From Meloidogyne chitwoodi (Eukaryota; Nematoda; Chromadorea; Rhabditida; Meloidogynidae), in the NCBI GenBank assembly GCA_015183035.1, contig JACZZP010000004.1, positions 1,178,001-1,242,000 on the forward strand: 64,000 nt of DNA, written 5' to 3'. How positions within the stretch are numbered: the stretch's first letter is position 1; each line of letters starts with the position of its first letter. The notes below the pieces were generated by a model that saw nothing but the letters and a program-made list of their open reading frames with translations, ran no database searches and was not told the origin of the DNA. The position numbers and the translations under genes were made by a program. Positions 25,456 to 37,401 of this stretch are shown one piece after another.

Positions 25456-27628
25456 TACCGTATTTACTCGATTAATTACCCTCCCCCAATTAATTGCCCC
25501 ACCTGTATTAATTACCCCCTCCAGCGATAGGTTGAAAAAATAATTACCCTACCTCTATTAATTACCCCCCTCTCCACACTCTATTAATTACCCCCTATTA
25601 AATTCAACCATAAATTACTATATAATAATTTATTAATAAAATCAATAAAAAACCAATATTAAACTTCAATATCAAAAAACAAATCAAGATCATCTTCTAT
25701 ACCATTGAGATTTACACCATAACCATCCTCATCATCGGCTTCATCATTTTCAATCTGTGACTGCTCAGAACTCCCATCTGCTGCTTTCGATTTTGTACGC
25801 ATTTCAGAAAGAATGTCAAGTCCCTTCTCACCAATAGAACCATTAGGTTTGAAACATGCTATTAAATCATCATCTAAGCCATCAAGAGAATTTGAGAGTC
25901 CACAGGCTGAAATTATTAAAAATATAAAGAAATTAAAAATTAAATATACCCAAAAATGATTTGATGATAACATCTTTAGAAAGTTCCAACCAGGATCTGT
26001 AAACCCAATCAAGAACAATATCCAAAGATGGTGGTTTTGGATTTCCAGATGAAGTAAATTCATGCCTTTCGCCATTCAACATCCATACTTCATAAAAATG
26101 CCTCACTTTCTCTTTAAATGGTTTATTAAAACTAATGTCCCCAGGCTAAAAATTAAAAAAATTAAATAACTAACACCGAAAACAAACTTGAACGAATTTG
26201 GTACAACCTCCTGGTACGAAAGCAGGCTCTAACTTCAATTCACTCAAAACTCTTGAAGTAGCATTGCTTTTATGAGATGTAAATGTATCCCAAACAAGCA
26301 ACCTTTTTTTTCCAAAAATATTTGAGCCAATAATCTTGCGTAGATAATCTTCAGTTGTTGTGTCGTTCATCCAAATGGATCCTGCCCAATTTATGGCTAT
26401 TTTACCTTTGAATTGCTCAACAATACGTGGAATAGGTCTCTTATTCTTAACAAGTACATAAGGGGTTAACTTCCTTCCATCTGAACGTGCTGAAAGGCAA
26501 ACAGTTATTCTCATCTTTTCATGTCCTGTTGTTATGACTGATACCTAAAATAATTTGAAAATATAACAAACACATAAAAGACTTCTCTAACACCACGAGA
26601 ATCTACGCATCTCCCTCCAGGATCATCAAACCAAACAGCAGTTTCATCCATTGCAATAATTTCAGAAAAAGAAACTTTCTTCCTTCGCTGTTCAACATGG
26701 ACAATAAATTTCGCTATTGCCTCTATATAATTTTCAGGAGGGTGCTGACAAGTTGTAGTGACGCGGCGAATAACAAAGTTGTTACGCCTCATGAAATTTT
26801 CCAACCAACCATTAGATAACTAAATTTGAAGTTTATTTAATAATTAATTTCAAACCTTTAGATCAGTATTCTTAAATATTTCAACGGCTTTATTGTGAAT
26901 AATTCGCCTTGAAACCAAATGCTTACGTTCGCGCATTTCCTTCACCCAGTCTGACAGTTCTATCTCCAAATCATGATGCAAAATTTTGCGGCCACCTCCA
27001 TCGAGCCTCTTTCGATTTTTCCCATTTATATTGTTGCTCTGCTGTTCGAGCTTTTTTTCATCACTTCTCCAGTTTCTGATCAATTTTCTATAAATAAAAA
27101 ATGAAAAAGAAAAATTATTATGCAAACCTGTCAACATTAAATTTCCTTGCAGCAGAATGTACTGAATTCTTTCGAGCCCATTCAATTGCTTCAAGTTTCA
27201 CTGAAGTTTCATGGCTTTTATATCGTTTGTTTTTGTTAACAATTTGTGGCTCCTCTTGCAATTCAATTATCTCATCATCTAACGACATATTTCTTATAAA
27301 AATATTTCCTAACCGGAAGTTTTCTAAAATCATAATTAAGGGAAAGAACAAGAATTAAATATTAAATGGAAAAATAGTTAAAAAATAAAATTGCAGCCTT
27401 TACATAAATAAAGAATAAAAAAAGAAAAACAGAATGCAAACCTTTTTCACTGACAGAGAATCAAATTGTCGAATTCATTATGCCAAATTTTCATATTGTT
27501 AAATCACAAAAACGGTTGAAAAAATAATTACCCTACCTCTATTAATTACCCCACCTGTATTAGTTACCCCCTCCAGCTACAAGTTGAAACAATAATTACC
27601 CAGGGTAATTAATCGAGTAAATACGGTA
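25456..27628 (-). mobile_element. Complete pogo/Tigger-like DNA transposon
   Basis: The terminal inverted repeats run TACCGTATTTACTCGATTAA at the left and the exact complement at the right, bounded by TA, the target of Tc1/mariner/pogo elements. Inside each end are subterminal copies of ATTAATTACCCC(CTCC) in direct and inverted arrangement, probably transposase binding sites. Between them lies an apparently uninterrupted minus-strand transposase gene with small introns. Size 2173 bp. The integrity of both ends and of the frame suggests a recent arrival. Confidence 0.88.
25659..27288 (-). CDS. pogo/Tigger-like DDE transposase
   Basis: Cut-and-paste transposase. Starting at MSLDDEIIELQEEPQ (an in-frame ATG at 27333 is the alternative), the N-terminus has a helix-turn-helix: HETSVKLEAIEWARKN, then SAARKFNVDR. 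A CENP-B-like second DNA-binding domain follows (LSDWVKEMRERKHLVSRR). The catalytic core shows the first Asp in IIAMDETAVWFD, the second in LLVWDTFTSHK and the likely third in PGDISFNKPFK. GGCTKFVQ precedes the last, as in Tigger/pogo proteins. Six exons are separated by introns of about 40-60 bp. The acidic C-terminal tail ends DDLDLFFDIEV. All three acidic residues are present, so it may be active. Confidence 0.85.
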
Positions 27629-27869
27629 TATTATTAAACAAACGTTCATATATTCATGATAAAAATTTATATTTTTTAAATATCGATATTAAATATTAAA
27701 CTTTTAATTATAAACAAAATTTTTAAATATATTTCTTAATTTAAAAATTAAATTGAAAAACTCAAAATTTTCTTTATCTAAATATTTATTAAAAGAAAAT
27801 TTAATTAAAAATTAATTTATAAATGGAATGTTTTATTATTTAATTTATTTACATAAATATTTTATTTTT

Positions 27870-28696
27870 TCATCTTTCACTCATCATCTAAAAATTAAAT
27901 ATATTTTTTCCTTTTATTTTAAAAAAAACCTTAACAAACTCTTCATAATTAATTTCACCGTCACCATCAACGTCTACTTCATGAATCATTTCATCAACTT
28001 CTTGTTCACTAAATTGCATTCCCATATGTACCATAAAATAACGAAATTCCTAGAAAAATAAAATAATATTCTAAAATAAAAATATTTAAAGGGAAATTCA
28101 TTAAAAAAATTTAAAAAAAAAGATCATATATTAATATTAAAAAATATAAAATAATTTACTTGTGCTGTAATAACTCCATTTCCATCTTTGTCAAAAACAC
28201 GAAAAGCTTCTCGTATCATTTCAGAATCTCTTAAAAAAAATATTTTTTATATTAAAATTTAAAATTATATTTACGTTTCTTTCATCATTCTTTTCATCAT
28301 AACACAAAATTCTGGAAATTCAATTTGTCCATTTCCATCAATATCTACTTCATTTATCATTTCTAATATTTCTTGTTCTGTTGGATTTTGGCCTAAAGAA
28401 CGCATTGCTACACCTAATTCTTTTGTTGATATTGTACCATTTCCGTCTTTATCAAACATCATAAAAGCTTCTCTAAATTCATCAATCTCCTCTGGGGTTA
28501 ACTTAAAAGAAAATAATAATTTTTAAAATTTTGAGAAAATTTTGTTTTTATAATTAATTAATTAGCCAATTTTAAGATTAAAAAAAATTAAAAATAATAA
28601 TAATTTGATATTATTAATTACTTGTTTAATTATTTCTTCACTAAAAGCCATCAAAGAAGAAGTTGTTTGTGGTTGATTAGTTCCAAAAGCCATCAT
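27870..28696 (-). CDS. cal-1: Calmodulin-like protein CAL-1
   Basis: Calcium sensor with four EF-hands, read downward from 28696. The start [20 protein letters not shown] gives the short N-terminal extension typical of nematode cal-1. Four canonical loops follow: [36 protein letters not shown] and [12 protein letters not shown], all with Asp at position 1 and Glu at position 12. The linker [18 protein letters not shown] is of cal-1 type. The last exon is only 18 bp (27870-27887) and encodes MMSER plus the stop, so the protein ends EEFVKMMSER. The ATG could be further upstream, since open sequence (LYNH) precedes it after a TTATTAG acceptor. Confidence 0.93.
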
Positions 28697-30245
28697 ATGA
28701 TTATATAACTAATAAAATAAATAATATATTTTATTTAAATAATATATTTAAAGGTTAATTATTATTAGAAGATAAACAAAATAAAAAATAAATAAAATTG
28801 TCAAGTGGAAAAAATATTAAAAAAGATAAACAGATAGAAAATTTTCAAGAATTTGATTTACTGAATGTATAATACCTATATTTACTTATAATTATTTTTG
28901 TATATTTATTTAGAGTAAGTTATAAATATAAGTATAATATTATTGAAATTTTTTGGTATATCAAAAAACGTGGTATCGAATTAATTTGTTTTCGTTAAAA
29001 TTAATTTAAAATCATTCTGCAGTTTAACCTATTTTATTAAAAAACATTTTGGAAAATATAAGAAAACTTTTTAAAATTTCCTATGGGAAGAGAAAGATGT
29101 CCAAAATTTAAATCTAATTTTAATTTAAATAGAGCAAATTTTTAATATTTTTATGTTACTTGAAAATCTACTTGTAGTCATTTTTTGCCATTTTTAGCTT
29201 TATTTCAAGTTTATTTAAAAAAAAAGTAGGAAATGATAATTTTCAAGTACTTCCTACACATTTAGAATTTAAATAATAATAATTTTATATAAATTAAAAA
29301 TAAATATATTATTACTCTGATTTGTATAATTATACAAATAATATTAATATTATAAGAATTTTTTAAAAATTATATTCTAATTGAAATATTTGGAAATTTA
29401 ATGTAAGTAAATTAAAGGAATTTAAAGAATTAAATAATAAAGAAATGGAATGTGAAAAGAATTGAAATAATTTTGAAGAAAAAATGTTTTTTGTGGTAGT
29501 TGTTATCTTTGATCCATAAAGCTTTTAAATTTTTATATTTATATATTCCCAGATGTTCTGAAAGATAAATATGAGAAATTGAAAATATTTTAGAAAATAG
29601 ATAAAAAAGTTATAAAAAGAAAAGAAATTTTTGGTAAAGGAAAGAAACAACTGTTTTAAATAAATAATTATATCTAAATAATATAATATTATTTATTTCA
29701 TATAATATTTAATTTAAAAATAGTTTTAATAAAATTTTATTCTTATAAAAAAGTGTGTCATTATTTTAATTTGTTTATAAATTTTAAAATTAAATAAATA
29801 AAAGAAAATTATTTTAAGAAAAAAAGTTTATTAAAGATGATCAGAAAATAAAAGTATATTTGAAATTGAGAAAAAAATATTTTTTTAAATAAATTTTCTT
29901 GGAAATTTATTTTTTTTAATAAAAAGTATAAATGAATACTTTAAAGATTAAATATTTTAAAAAAGAATTTTAAAAGTGAGTGATTTCCACTTAAAAAGCT
30001 TAAAATAAAATAAACAAAACATCTCTGTCCTGTGATCTTAAATTTAAAAAATGTTGAAGGTGAAAGATTGAAAAATTAACTAAACATTTTTGTTATTTTG
30101 TGTCAATAAAACTACAAAAAAACAAAAAAAAAAAGAAATAGTAGAATTAAATTAAATAAAAGAAAATTAAAAAAAAATTATTGTAATAGTTCTTGGGTGC
30201 TTTATATCTAAACCCTCAATTTAAACAACCCCTAATATTTTAATT

Positions 30246-30479
30246 TTAAGAATAAAAATGAGAATTTTTAAAAATAAAACAAATATTTTCAACAAAATCA
30301 CTAACACAACAATATAATAAATAATTTATTTTTTTCAAAACCTTTTTTGATTTTAAAAAGAAATCCTGTAATAAATTCAATAAACATTGACGTTGTTTAT
30401 AAGTAATATTCCAAACTGTTCCAATAATATTTGAATAAAAAATAATTATTTGATTATAATAATCGTATAAATTATCCAT
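30246..30479 (-). CDS. Possible small hypothetical ORF
   Basis: An ATG-initiated frame of 77 codons starts MDNLYDYYNQIIIFYSNI and includes five cysteines. No homology, signal peptide or splice-linked exon was recognised. In DNA this AT-rich, stop codons are frequent, so an ORF of this size is somewhat unexpected, but there is no positive evidence that it is expressed. Confidence 0.2.
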   Translation of the reverse strand: MDNLYDYYNQIIIFYSNIIGTVWNITYKQRQCLLNLLQDFFLKSKKVLKKINYLLYCCVSDFVENICFIFKNSHFYS

Positions 30480-31004
30480 CTTATTAAAAATAGTAAATTT
30501 AAAATTATAACTATAAAAATTTGTAAATTTATTACTTTAAAAATTTTTACAGAAAAAACCTAAAAATTCTTTTTGCGCATCAAAATTTGATTTAAAAAAA
30601 ACAAATTCTATTAACAATAATTTCATCATCTTTGGTGACAAACAATTAAAGTGTGAAGTACTTTTTCGCATAAATTTTAAGTATTTTCATTCAATTTATT
30701 TTTTTAAAAGCTTTAATATATTTAAATAAACATTTATACTATTTTCTTTTATAATTTAAATATTATTTTTAAATTAATTTAAAATTTTAATTTTTCTATT
30801 TAAATTATAAAAATTTATTTCATCATTTTCGGTATTAAGGTACATTTTACGGTCAGTTGTAATTCATTTTGATAACATGTGGATAAAAAGAAAAACTTTA
30901 TTTTGATTAATTATATAACAAAATACCTATAGAGAATAAAAAAGGGCAAATTCCTTCAAGATAAAAAAATTTTTTTGTCTTATATAAAGTTCAATTTATT
31001 TTTT

Positions 31005-31543
31005 GGTACTTTTCCGTTATGGCGGCAATTTCCGCAATTTTTTTTTTCTTTCTTTATTATATTGGAGGCATAAATTCAACAATTTTTCATTTTTCCAAAA
31101 AAAAAAAGATTATATAAGCTGAAAGGGAAAACTGCACAATAATATGATCGTTGATATATCAATTCACTATATATATTTCCTTATATATTTTTTCGAAATT
31201 ACTCTTTCCAACTTTGTAAAAATGAGTTTAATTACAAAAAATTATTTGTTGAAATTCCCGACGAGACTCATGCAGCAAAATTCCTCCAGAAAGTTGGAAT
31301 TATTCATAATGAACGCCTTTGTTTTGGTGTGAAGATGCGTCCCATTTAAGAAAAAATCGTGAAAAGTTTATTCCTAAATGGAGATGCATTTTTCACGTAA
31401 AGGAATTCGCTGTGACACCTGACTTGATACTTCAAAAACTCAACTCGATACAATTGTTGAATTTATGCCTCCAATATAATAAATAAAGAAAAAAAGTTGC
31501 GGACAAAAAATTGCGGAAATTGCCGCCATAACGGAAAAGTACC
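31005..31543. mobile_element. Foldback element between cal-1 and the ILVBL-like gene
   Basis: The left arm starts GGTACTTTTCCGTTATGGCG and the right arm ends with its complement. The arms of roughly 90-100 bp include GGCAATTTCCGCAAT and TTATATTGGAGGCATAAATT. The interior is non-coding. A short GCGGACAAAAATTGCGG piece near 44383 echoes the arm. Confidence 0.8.
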
Positions 31544-31889
31544 TATTTTTTGTTTCAATTTTCTCATTCTATCAAAATTCCCAATAAAAAATTTTAACCT
31601 CAATTTTCCCATTAATTTATTTGAAAAAAAATTTAAAAATAATAAAATTAATAGTTAACAAAATATGATAAAAAGTATTTTTTAATAAACATTAACATAT
31701 TAAATCTTAACAAAGGAATGTTCCTAGCTAAAAAAACAGACAAAAATATGAAATTGTGCAGGTCGGAATACTTATACATTTGTATAGAAAAGTGGAAAAA
31801 AGAGAAAATAAAAATGTTTTATGTATCCCTAAATATAAAGTACAATGATTTAAATATTAAGCAAAAATAATAAAAATTTATATTATTAT

Positions 31890-34571
31890 TTAAACGCTAA
31901 TTGATCCTTCACGGATATTTGTCTTTCCAATAAGTACATTTATAACTAATGACTGATGATCTGTTCTACTTCTAGCCATTGCTTGGGCCAATGCCTCACG
32001 AACTTGTTTTACGTCCATATCACCATCCAAAAATAAAGATTGAGTACCTAATGCTTTAGCAGATTCTTCATAATGTGTATACTGATTAATAAGGAATTTT
32101 ACTTTAATAATTAAAAAAAAAGTAATTTATACATCCAAATCACACGCAACAGCAGAATTAAAGTGTGGAACTTGCTCTCTTGCAATTTGAGTCCAACAAG
32201 CATCATTTCCAATTATGCCCACAACTGGAAGTTTATGGCGAACAAATGTATCAAATTCCATCAGAGAATAGCTTAAATAAATTATTTAAACAAATCAAAA
32301 TTATTTAAAAAAACCCAGCAGAGCCATCTCCATAAATTATAACAACTGTCCTTTCTGGATAAACTGCCTTTGCACCTAATGCAAAGCCAGCACCAACTCC
32401 TAATGTGCCAAAGGTGCCTGGGTCAAGCCTAAAAGAAAAACAAATCTAAGTAATGTAAACATGTTTTAGTAGAATAATCAGAAAAAGATCATAATTAACA
32501 TATATTATTTAAAAAAATTCAAACCATTGTAAGGGTCCTCCTGGCCGAACAACATATGCAGCACTGAAAGAATTAAATATAATAAATTTGTTTAAAAATA
32601 CTAACAAACCTTCCTACAAAATCTCCTCCATCTGCAACTAAAATTGCATCTTTCGGAATAACCTATTAAATTAAATTCTTAAATATTTTTTTCCAAATAA
32701 ATTACTTCATCCATTGCTGTCAATAGAACAAGAGGGTTCATATGTCCATCTTTAGGTTTTTCTACCATCTTTTTAGCTGTATCTTCTTCTTTTTTAATTT
32801 CCATTTCTCTTAATTTTTCAATCCATTCTTTACACTTTTCCAACCCTGTCCATTTTCTTTGTTCCAACATTTGATCTTGAAGTGCTTTTAAAGTTAGGCC
32901 AACATCTGCTTGAACAGTCTCAGCAGAATTCCAAAAAATGCCATGATTCTAAATAAAATGCTAAAAGTAAATAAATCATTAAAAACAACCTTTAACATTT
33001 GTTCTTGGCTTCTATTAATTGAAATAACTTTTGTTTCTGGAGAAAATCCTTTCCCATAAGATAGACGAAAGTCGCAAACAGCTCCTATTAATTAAAATCG
33101 AATTAAAAAATAAAAAAACCTGCAAGAATAATAACATCAGCCTCTCTGATTGCAATTTTCCTATTTTGACGCATTTGTATTGGAGAATTTGTACCTAATA
33201 ATCCACGGCTCATTCCACCCAAATAAGTAGGAATTCCCAAATTCTAAAAAATAAAAGTTTTTTTTATAAAAAGTTATTTAAAAATATACATTGACAATTT
33301 GGACAAGTTCTTCAGGTTTAAGTGGAGGTAATGTAGATTGACCTCCCATTAAAAGAAGAGGACGTTTTGAATTTTCAAGAATATCTGCAATATTTTTAAT
33401 TTCTGTAAGACTTGGCTTTGGAATCGTAACAGGTAAAGGTCCAAATTCCTTATGAATCCAGGCATTGTGAAATTGACGAGAAATATGTTGATGAACAGAT
33501 TCATTGAAATTTTGCTGAAAAATAATATTTTAAATATGGAGAAAATTAAAAGAAATCCTTTTAATATTTAAAAAAAGAAAGTTAACCTTTTCTAGCGTAT
33601 CTGGATTTTTGATAAAACTAGCATCTTTAATTACTTCCTGATAAGACTGAAGAACATCAAGAGGGAATTCAATAAATGAGGGGCCAGGAGTATCAGATTG
33701 AGAAATTGAAATTGCTTGTTTAAGAGTTGGAACTAAAACAAATTTATAACAAAAATTAAAAATATTTTAAAAAACCTATATCTTCAACATTTGTAATTCG
33801 TGCAGTAAATTTACAAATAGATTGAATTATCGGAATTTGATCAATATCTTGTAAAGCTCCCCTTCCTTTCATTAATGTTGGAGCAGCACCTGACAAAAGA
33901 ATAACAGGGGATTCAGCCAACTGAGCATTTTTTAGAGAAGTTATTGAATTTGTAACACCTTTAAACATATAATTAGTATTTAAATTAAGAACAACCCGGT
34001 CCTGAGGTTACAGCAGCAACTCCAATATGTTGACGAAGACGAGCAACTTAATTGGCTAATGTAAGATTTTTTAGGTACGTATAGCTTGGGGTCATAATTA
34101 ATAAAACCTGCATCTGCTGCAAACACTGCATTTACTTCATGTCTAGTGTCATAAATCTTTAAAAAAATATTATATTAAATGAAGGCCAATTAAAATTTTA
34201 AGAAAAAAATTAAAAAACTACTTTAATGCCAAGTTGTTCAGAACCGACAAGAATTGGAGAAATATGCCCACCACATAAAGTAAATATTTCTTTAACATCA
34301 TGAGCCAAAAAGAGAAAAATATTTTAATAAATTTAATTTAAAAAACCGGAATATACCTTAAGCACTGAAGCGACCAACTCACCTCCGTGTTTTTTGGAAT
34401 CTTTATCGATCTAAAAAATTTTATTTAAAATTTTTTTTAAATTTAATTTAAAATATACTAAACATTATATGTTGTAGAAGAATATTTAGCTTTCAATATA
34501 AGATTGTTTTTCCAAAATTTTCCGACATTTTCAGTTAATGTTTGACGACAAAACGTCAGAAACATAACCAT
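31890..34571 (-). CDS. ILVBL/HACL2-type thiamine-diphosphate lyase
   Basis: Homologue of animal ILVBL, a membrane-associated 2-hydroxyacyl-CoA lyase that shortens 2-hydroxy fatty acyl-CoAs. Read downward from 34571 ([18 protein letters not shown]; a second in-frame Met follows two codons later). It has the catalytic Glu region [15 protein letters not shown], then VAAVTSGPG and [17 protein letters not shown]. The central domain has [10 protein letters not shown] and [10 protein letters not shown]. The C-terminal TPP-binding domain has [27 protein letters not shown] and [15 protein letters not shown], with Asn at IIGND (GDG...N motif). It ends NIREGSISV. All domains of the roughly 600-residue family appear present across many small exons. 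It is divergent with the acyl-CoA synthetase gene. Confidence 0.9.
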
Positions 34572-34844
34572 TCTTTTTTAATTTATTAATCAAAATGAAA
34601 AATGTTAAAAACGCGTGAGAGAAGTGTTACATTGTAGTTAGAATGTAGAAACAATTTTGGTTAGTTTTTATGATTATATGTATTAATTTACTGATAAGAT
34701 AGAAATATTTGAAGAAATAAATTAATATGAAAAACGCATGATTTTATATTCTTTAATAAATAATTATAAATTTGTCTTTTTTAAATAAATTTCTCTGAAT
34801 AAATTTAAAAACTAATCACATATTACTTTTTAATTTTTTAAAGA
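34572..34844. promoter_or_regulatory. Shared bidirectional promoter region
   Basis: The 273 bp separate the start codons of two divergent genes that both handle acyl-CoA intermediates. The segment includes AAACGCGTGAGAGAAGTG near 34610 and is otherwise AT-rich. No TATA box or factor site can be named with confidence. The short head-to-head spacing is the evidence. Confidence 0.5.
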
Positions 34845-37136
34845 ATGTTTCTGTCTATAAAAACTCCTAAATTCTTATACAAAACTTTTAATAAAAAATC
34901 AATTCGATTAATTTCAAGCAATTTTGTTGAGACTGCAGGTTTTTCCCCTGGAACAAAATCTTCTGAATATGCAAATAAAAAATTATTGCTTTTGGAAGAT
35001 GGCAAATATATGACATATAATGATGTAAATATTACTTCTGGATGTTATTCCAGTATTTTAAGTAAACAATTTGGAATTCAGGTATTTTAAATTAATTATA
35101 AATTATAAAAATTAAAAAAAATAGAAAGGTGACACAATACTTTGCCGAACTTCAAAAACTTCAAATGCTTTATCCCTTTATTTGGGTATACTTCGACTTG
35201 GAGCAACTTATGTCCCATTAAATCCAACTTATACAAAAAGAGAAACTGAACATTTTGTTAATGTATAATGATAAAACTTTAATTAAAAATATTTTATTTT
35301 AAAAGGATGCCAAACCAAAAGTTATTATTACCCTTAACAAAAAAGAAGATATTACTTTTGCTGAAAAATCAACAGTCAAACATGTTTTATGTGAACAAGA
35401 ATTGGAAAATGTTTTTTAAAAATTTTTAAAAATAAATTTAAATAAATTAATTTTTAGCAATCTACAAAATTTGGTCCTTTATTAGATGTTGAATCAGCTA
35501 ATTCTAATGATGTAGCTTGCATTCTTTATACAAGTGGAACAACTGGTTTATAAATTTTTTAAAATAATTTTTGAATATATTTTTATTTTAAAAAGGTCGC
35601 CCAAAAGGTGCAATGATAACACATGGAGGATTAACAGCAAATGGAAAAATTTGTACAGAAATTTGGAAATTTCGGCCAGATGAGTAAGGAAATTAATTTT
35701 TAAATTAAAATTATTTATTTTTTTAAGTGTAAATTTACATGTTTTACCTTTTTATCACATTCATGGATTATTTATTAGTTTTAATTGTACTCTTTTCTCG
35801 AAATCAAGTTGTATATTTTTACCAAAATTTGATGTGAACGAAACAATTAATTATTTACCTAAATCAACTGTTATGATGGGTGTACCTACATATTATGCGT
35901 AATATTTTAATTAAATTGGAAAATTAAAAATTGTTAGATTAACATTTCTAATAGAAAAAATTAATAATATTTCCTCTTAAATATTTTTAAATTATTCAGG
36001 CGAATGGTTGAACATAAAGGATTAAACAGAGAATCTGTAAAAAATATGCGTGTTTTTATAAGTGGAAGTGCACAATTAACACCAAATGTATTTGAAAAAT
36101 TTGAAAAAATGACTGGACATCGAATTCTTGAACGTTATGGGTATTTATAAATTAAAAATATTTTAAGAATTTTAAAAACAAATTTCTTAGAATGACAGAA
36201 ACTTTAGTTTCAACATCAAATCCTTATGAATTGGTTAATCAAAGAATTGCTGGATCTGTTGGAAAAGCAGCAAAAGATGTTGATGTATGTTGTTAAAATA
36301 TATATATTACATTAACTAATTTAAAAAAAATATTTTTTTAGGTTCGAATAAACAAGGAAGGAGTAATTGAAGTTAAAAGTCCAAGCCTTTTTAAAGGTTA
36401 TCTAAATTTACCAGAAAAAACAAAACAAGAATTTACTGATGATGGATTTTTTATAACTGGAGATATGGGAGAAAAAGATGATAAAGGTTTAAAAGAAGAA
36501 AAAAATAGAAAAATAAATAAAATCAAAATTTTAAGGTTATATTTGGATTAAAGGACGTCAAAAAGATTTAATAATTAGTGGAGGAATGAATGTTTACCCA
36601 ACAGAAGTAGAAGAAGTTTTGACTATTTTATTTGGAGAAAGAATTAAAGAATGTGCTGTTATTGGTAAATTAATTAATTTTCTTTTTCTATTTTTTGTTT
36701 TTAATTATTCTTTTTAGCCCTGTGATCTAAGTTATTTTTTAAAATATTATTCTCTATTTTTAAGGAATTTTTGTAAAGATTTTGGTCAAATTTTTGATAA
36801 ATGAATCCTAAAATTTTAATTTTTAATTTAGCTGTTCCACATCCTGATTTTGGTGAAGCAGTTGTTGCAATATGTGAAATTGCCGAATCTAATAAAGAAA
36901 ATATTTCTTCTGAAAAATACAATTTAACATCTGAAGAAAAACAAATTTTGAAAGAAAAATTAGCTCCATATAAAATACCAAAGGCTTTTTATTTTATGAA
37001 TTTACCAAGAAATCATTTAGGTAAAAAATATATATTTTTCTTAAAATTATTAATTAAAAAAATATTTTCAGGAAAAGTTCAGAAAAATTTACTCAGAGAA
37101 ATGCCACAATTTAAAAATATTTTTCAAAATTGTTAG
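34845..37136 (+). CDS. Malonyl-CoA synthetase-like enzyme (MatB/ACSF3 type)
   Basis: AMP-forming acyl-CoA ligase predicted to activate malonate to malonyl-CoA. The N-terminus [20 protein letters not shown] is basic and fits a mitochondrial targeting peptide. Exons give [10 protein letters not shown], the P-loop [15 protein letters not shown], then [10 protein letters not shown] and MMGVPTYYA. They continue with VFISGSAQ, the adenylate motif [43 protein letters not shown] and the catalytic lysine region [15 protein letters not shown]. Eleven or twelve exons with short introns; stop at 37134. Several blocks ([31 protein letters not shown]) match my memory of rhizobial MatB better than vertebrate ACSF3. 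The enzyme class is certain, the exact substrate less so. Confidence 0.85.
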
Positions 37137-37401
37137 AAATTAAAAAAAGATGTTTAATTTTTATATTGACATATTTAAAATACTAGAGATTTTTTTTTAA
37201 ATATTCACTTAGTAATTGTTTTTATTAAGAATATTTTTATTATTTTGTAATTATTTAAATAAATTTATAATTAATTATACATATATATTTTAATTATTTA
37301 ATTAATTATTATTTAATAATTATTTTCAAATAACAACTTTTTTTAATTATTATATTTTTAATTATTTTTTAAAAGTTTCTCTAATTTATTAAAAATATCC
37401 A

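Larger units (their letters stand above)
28697..31889. other. 3.2-kb AT-rich intergenic region
   Basis: The distance between cal-1 and the ILVBL-like gene is unusually large here. Apart from the foldback at 31005-31543 and one weak ORF at 30246-30479, I see A/T-rich runs with nothing recognisable. Part may be the regulatory region of cal-1, which is transcribed away from it. Confidence 0.5.
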
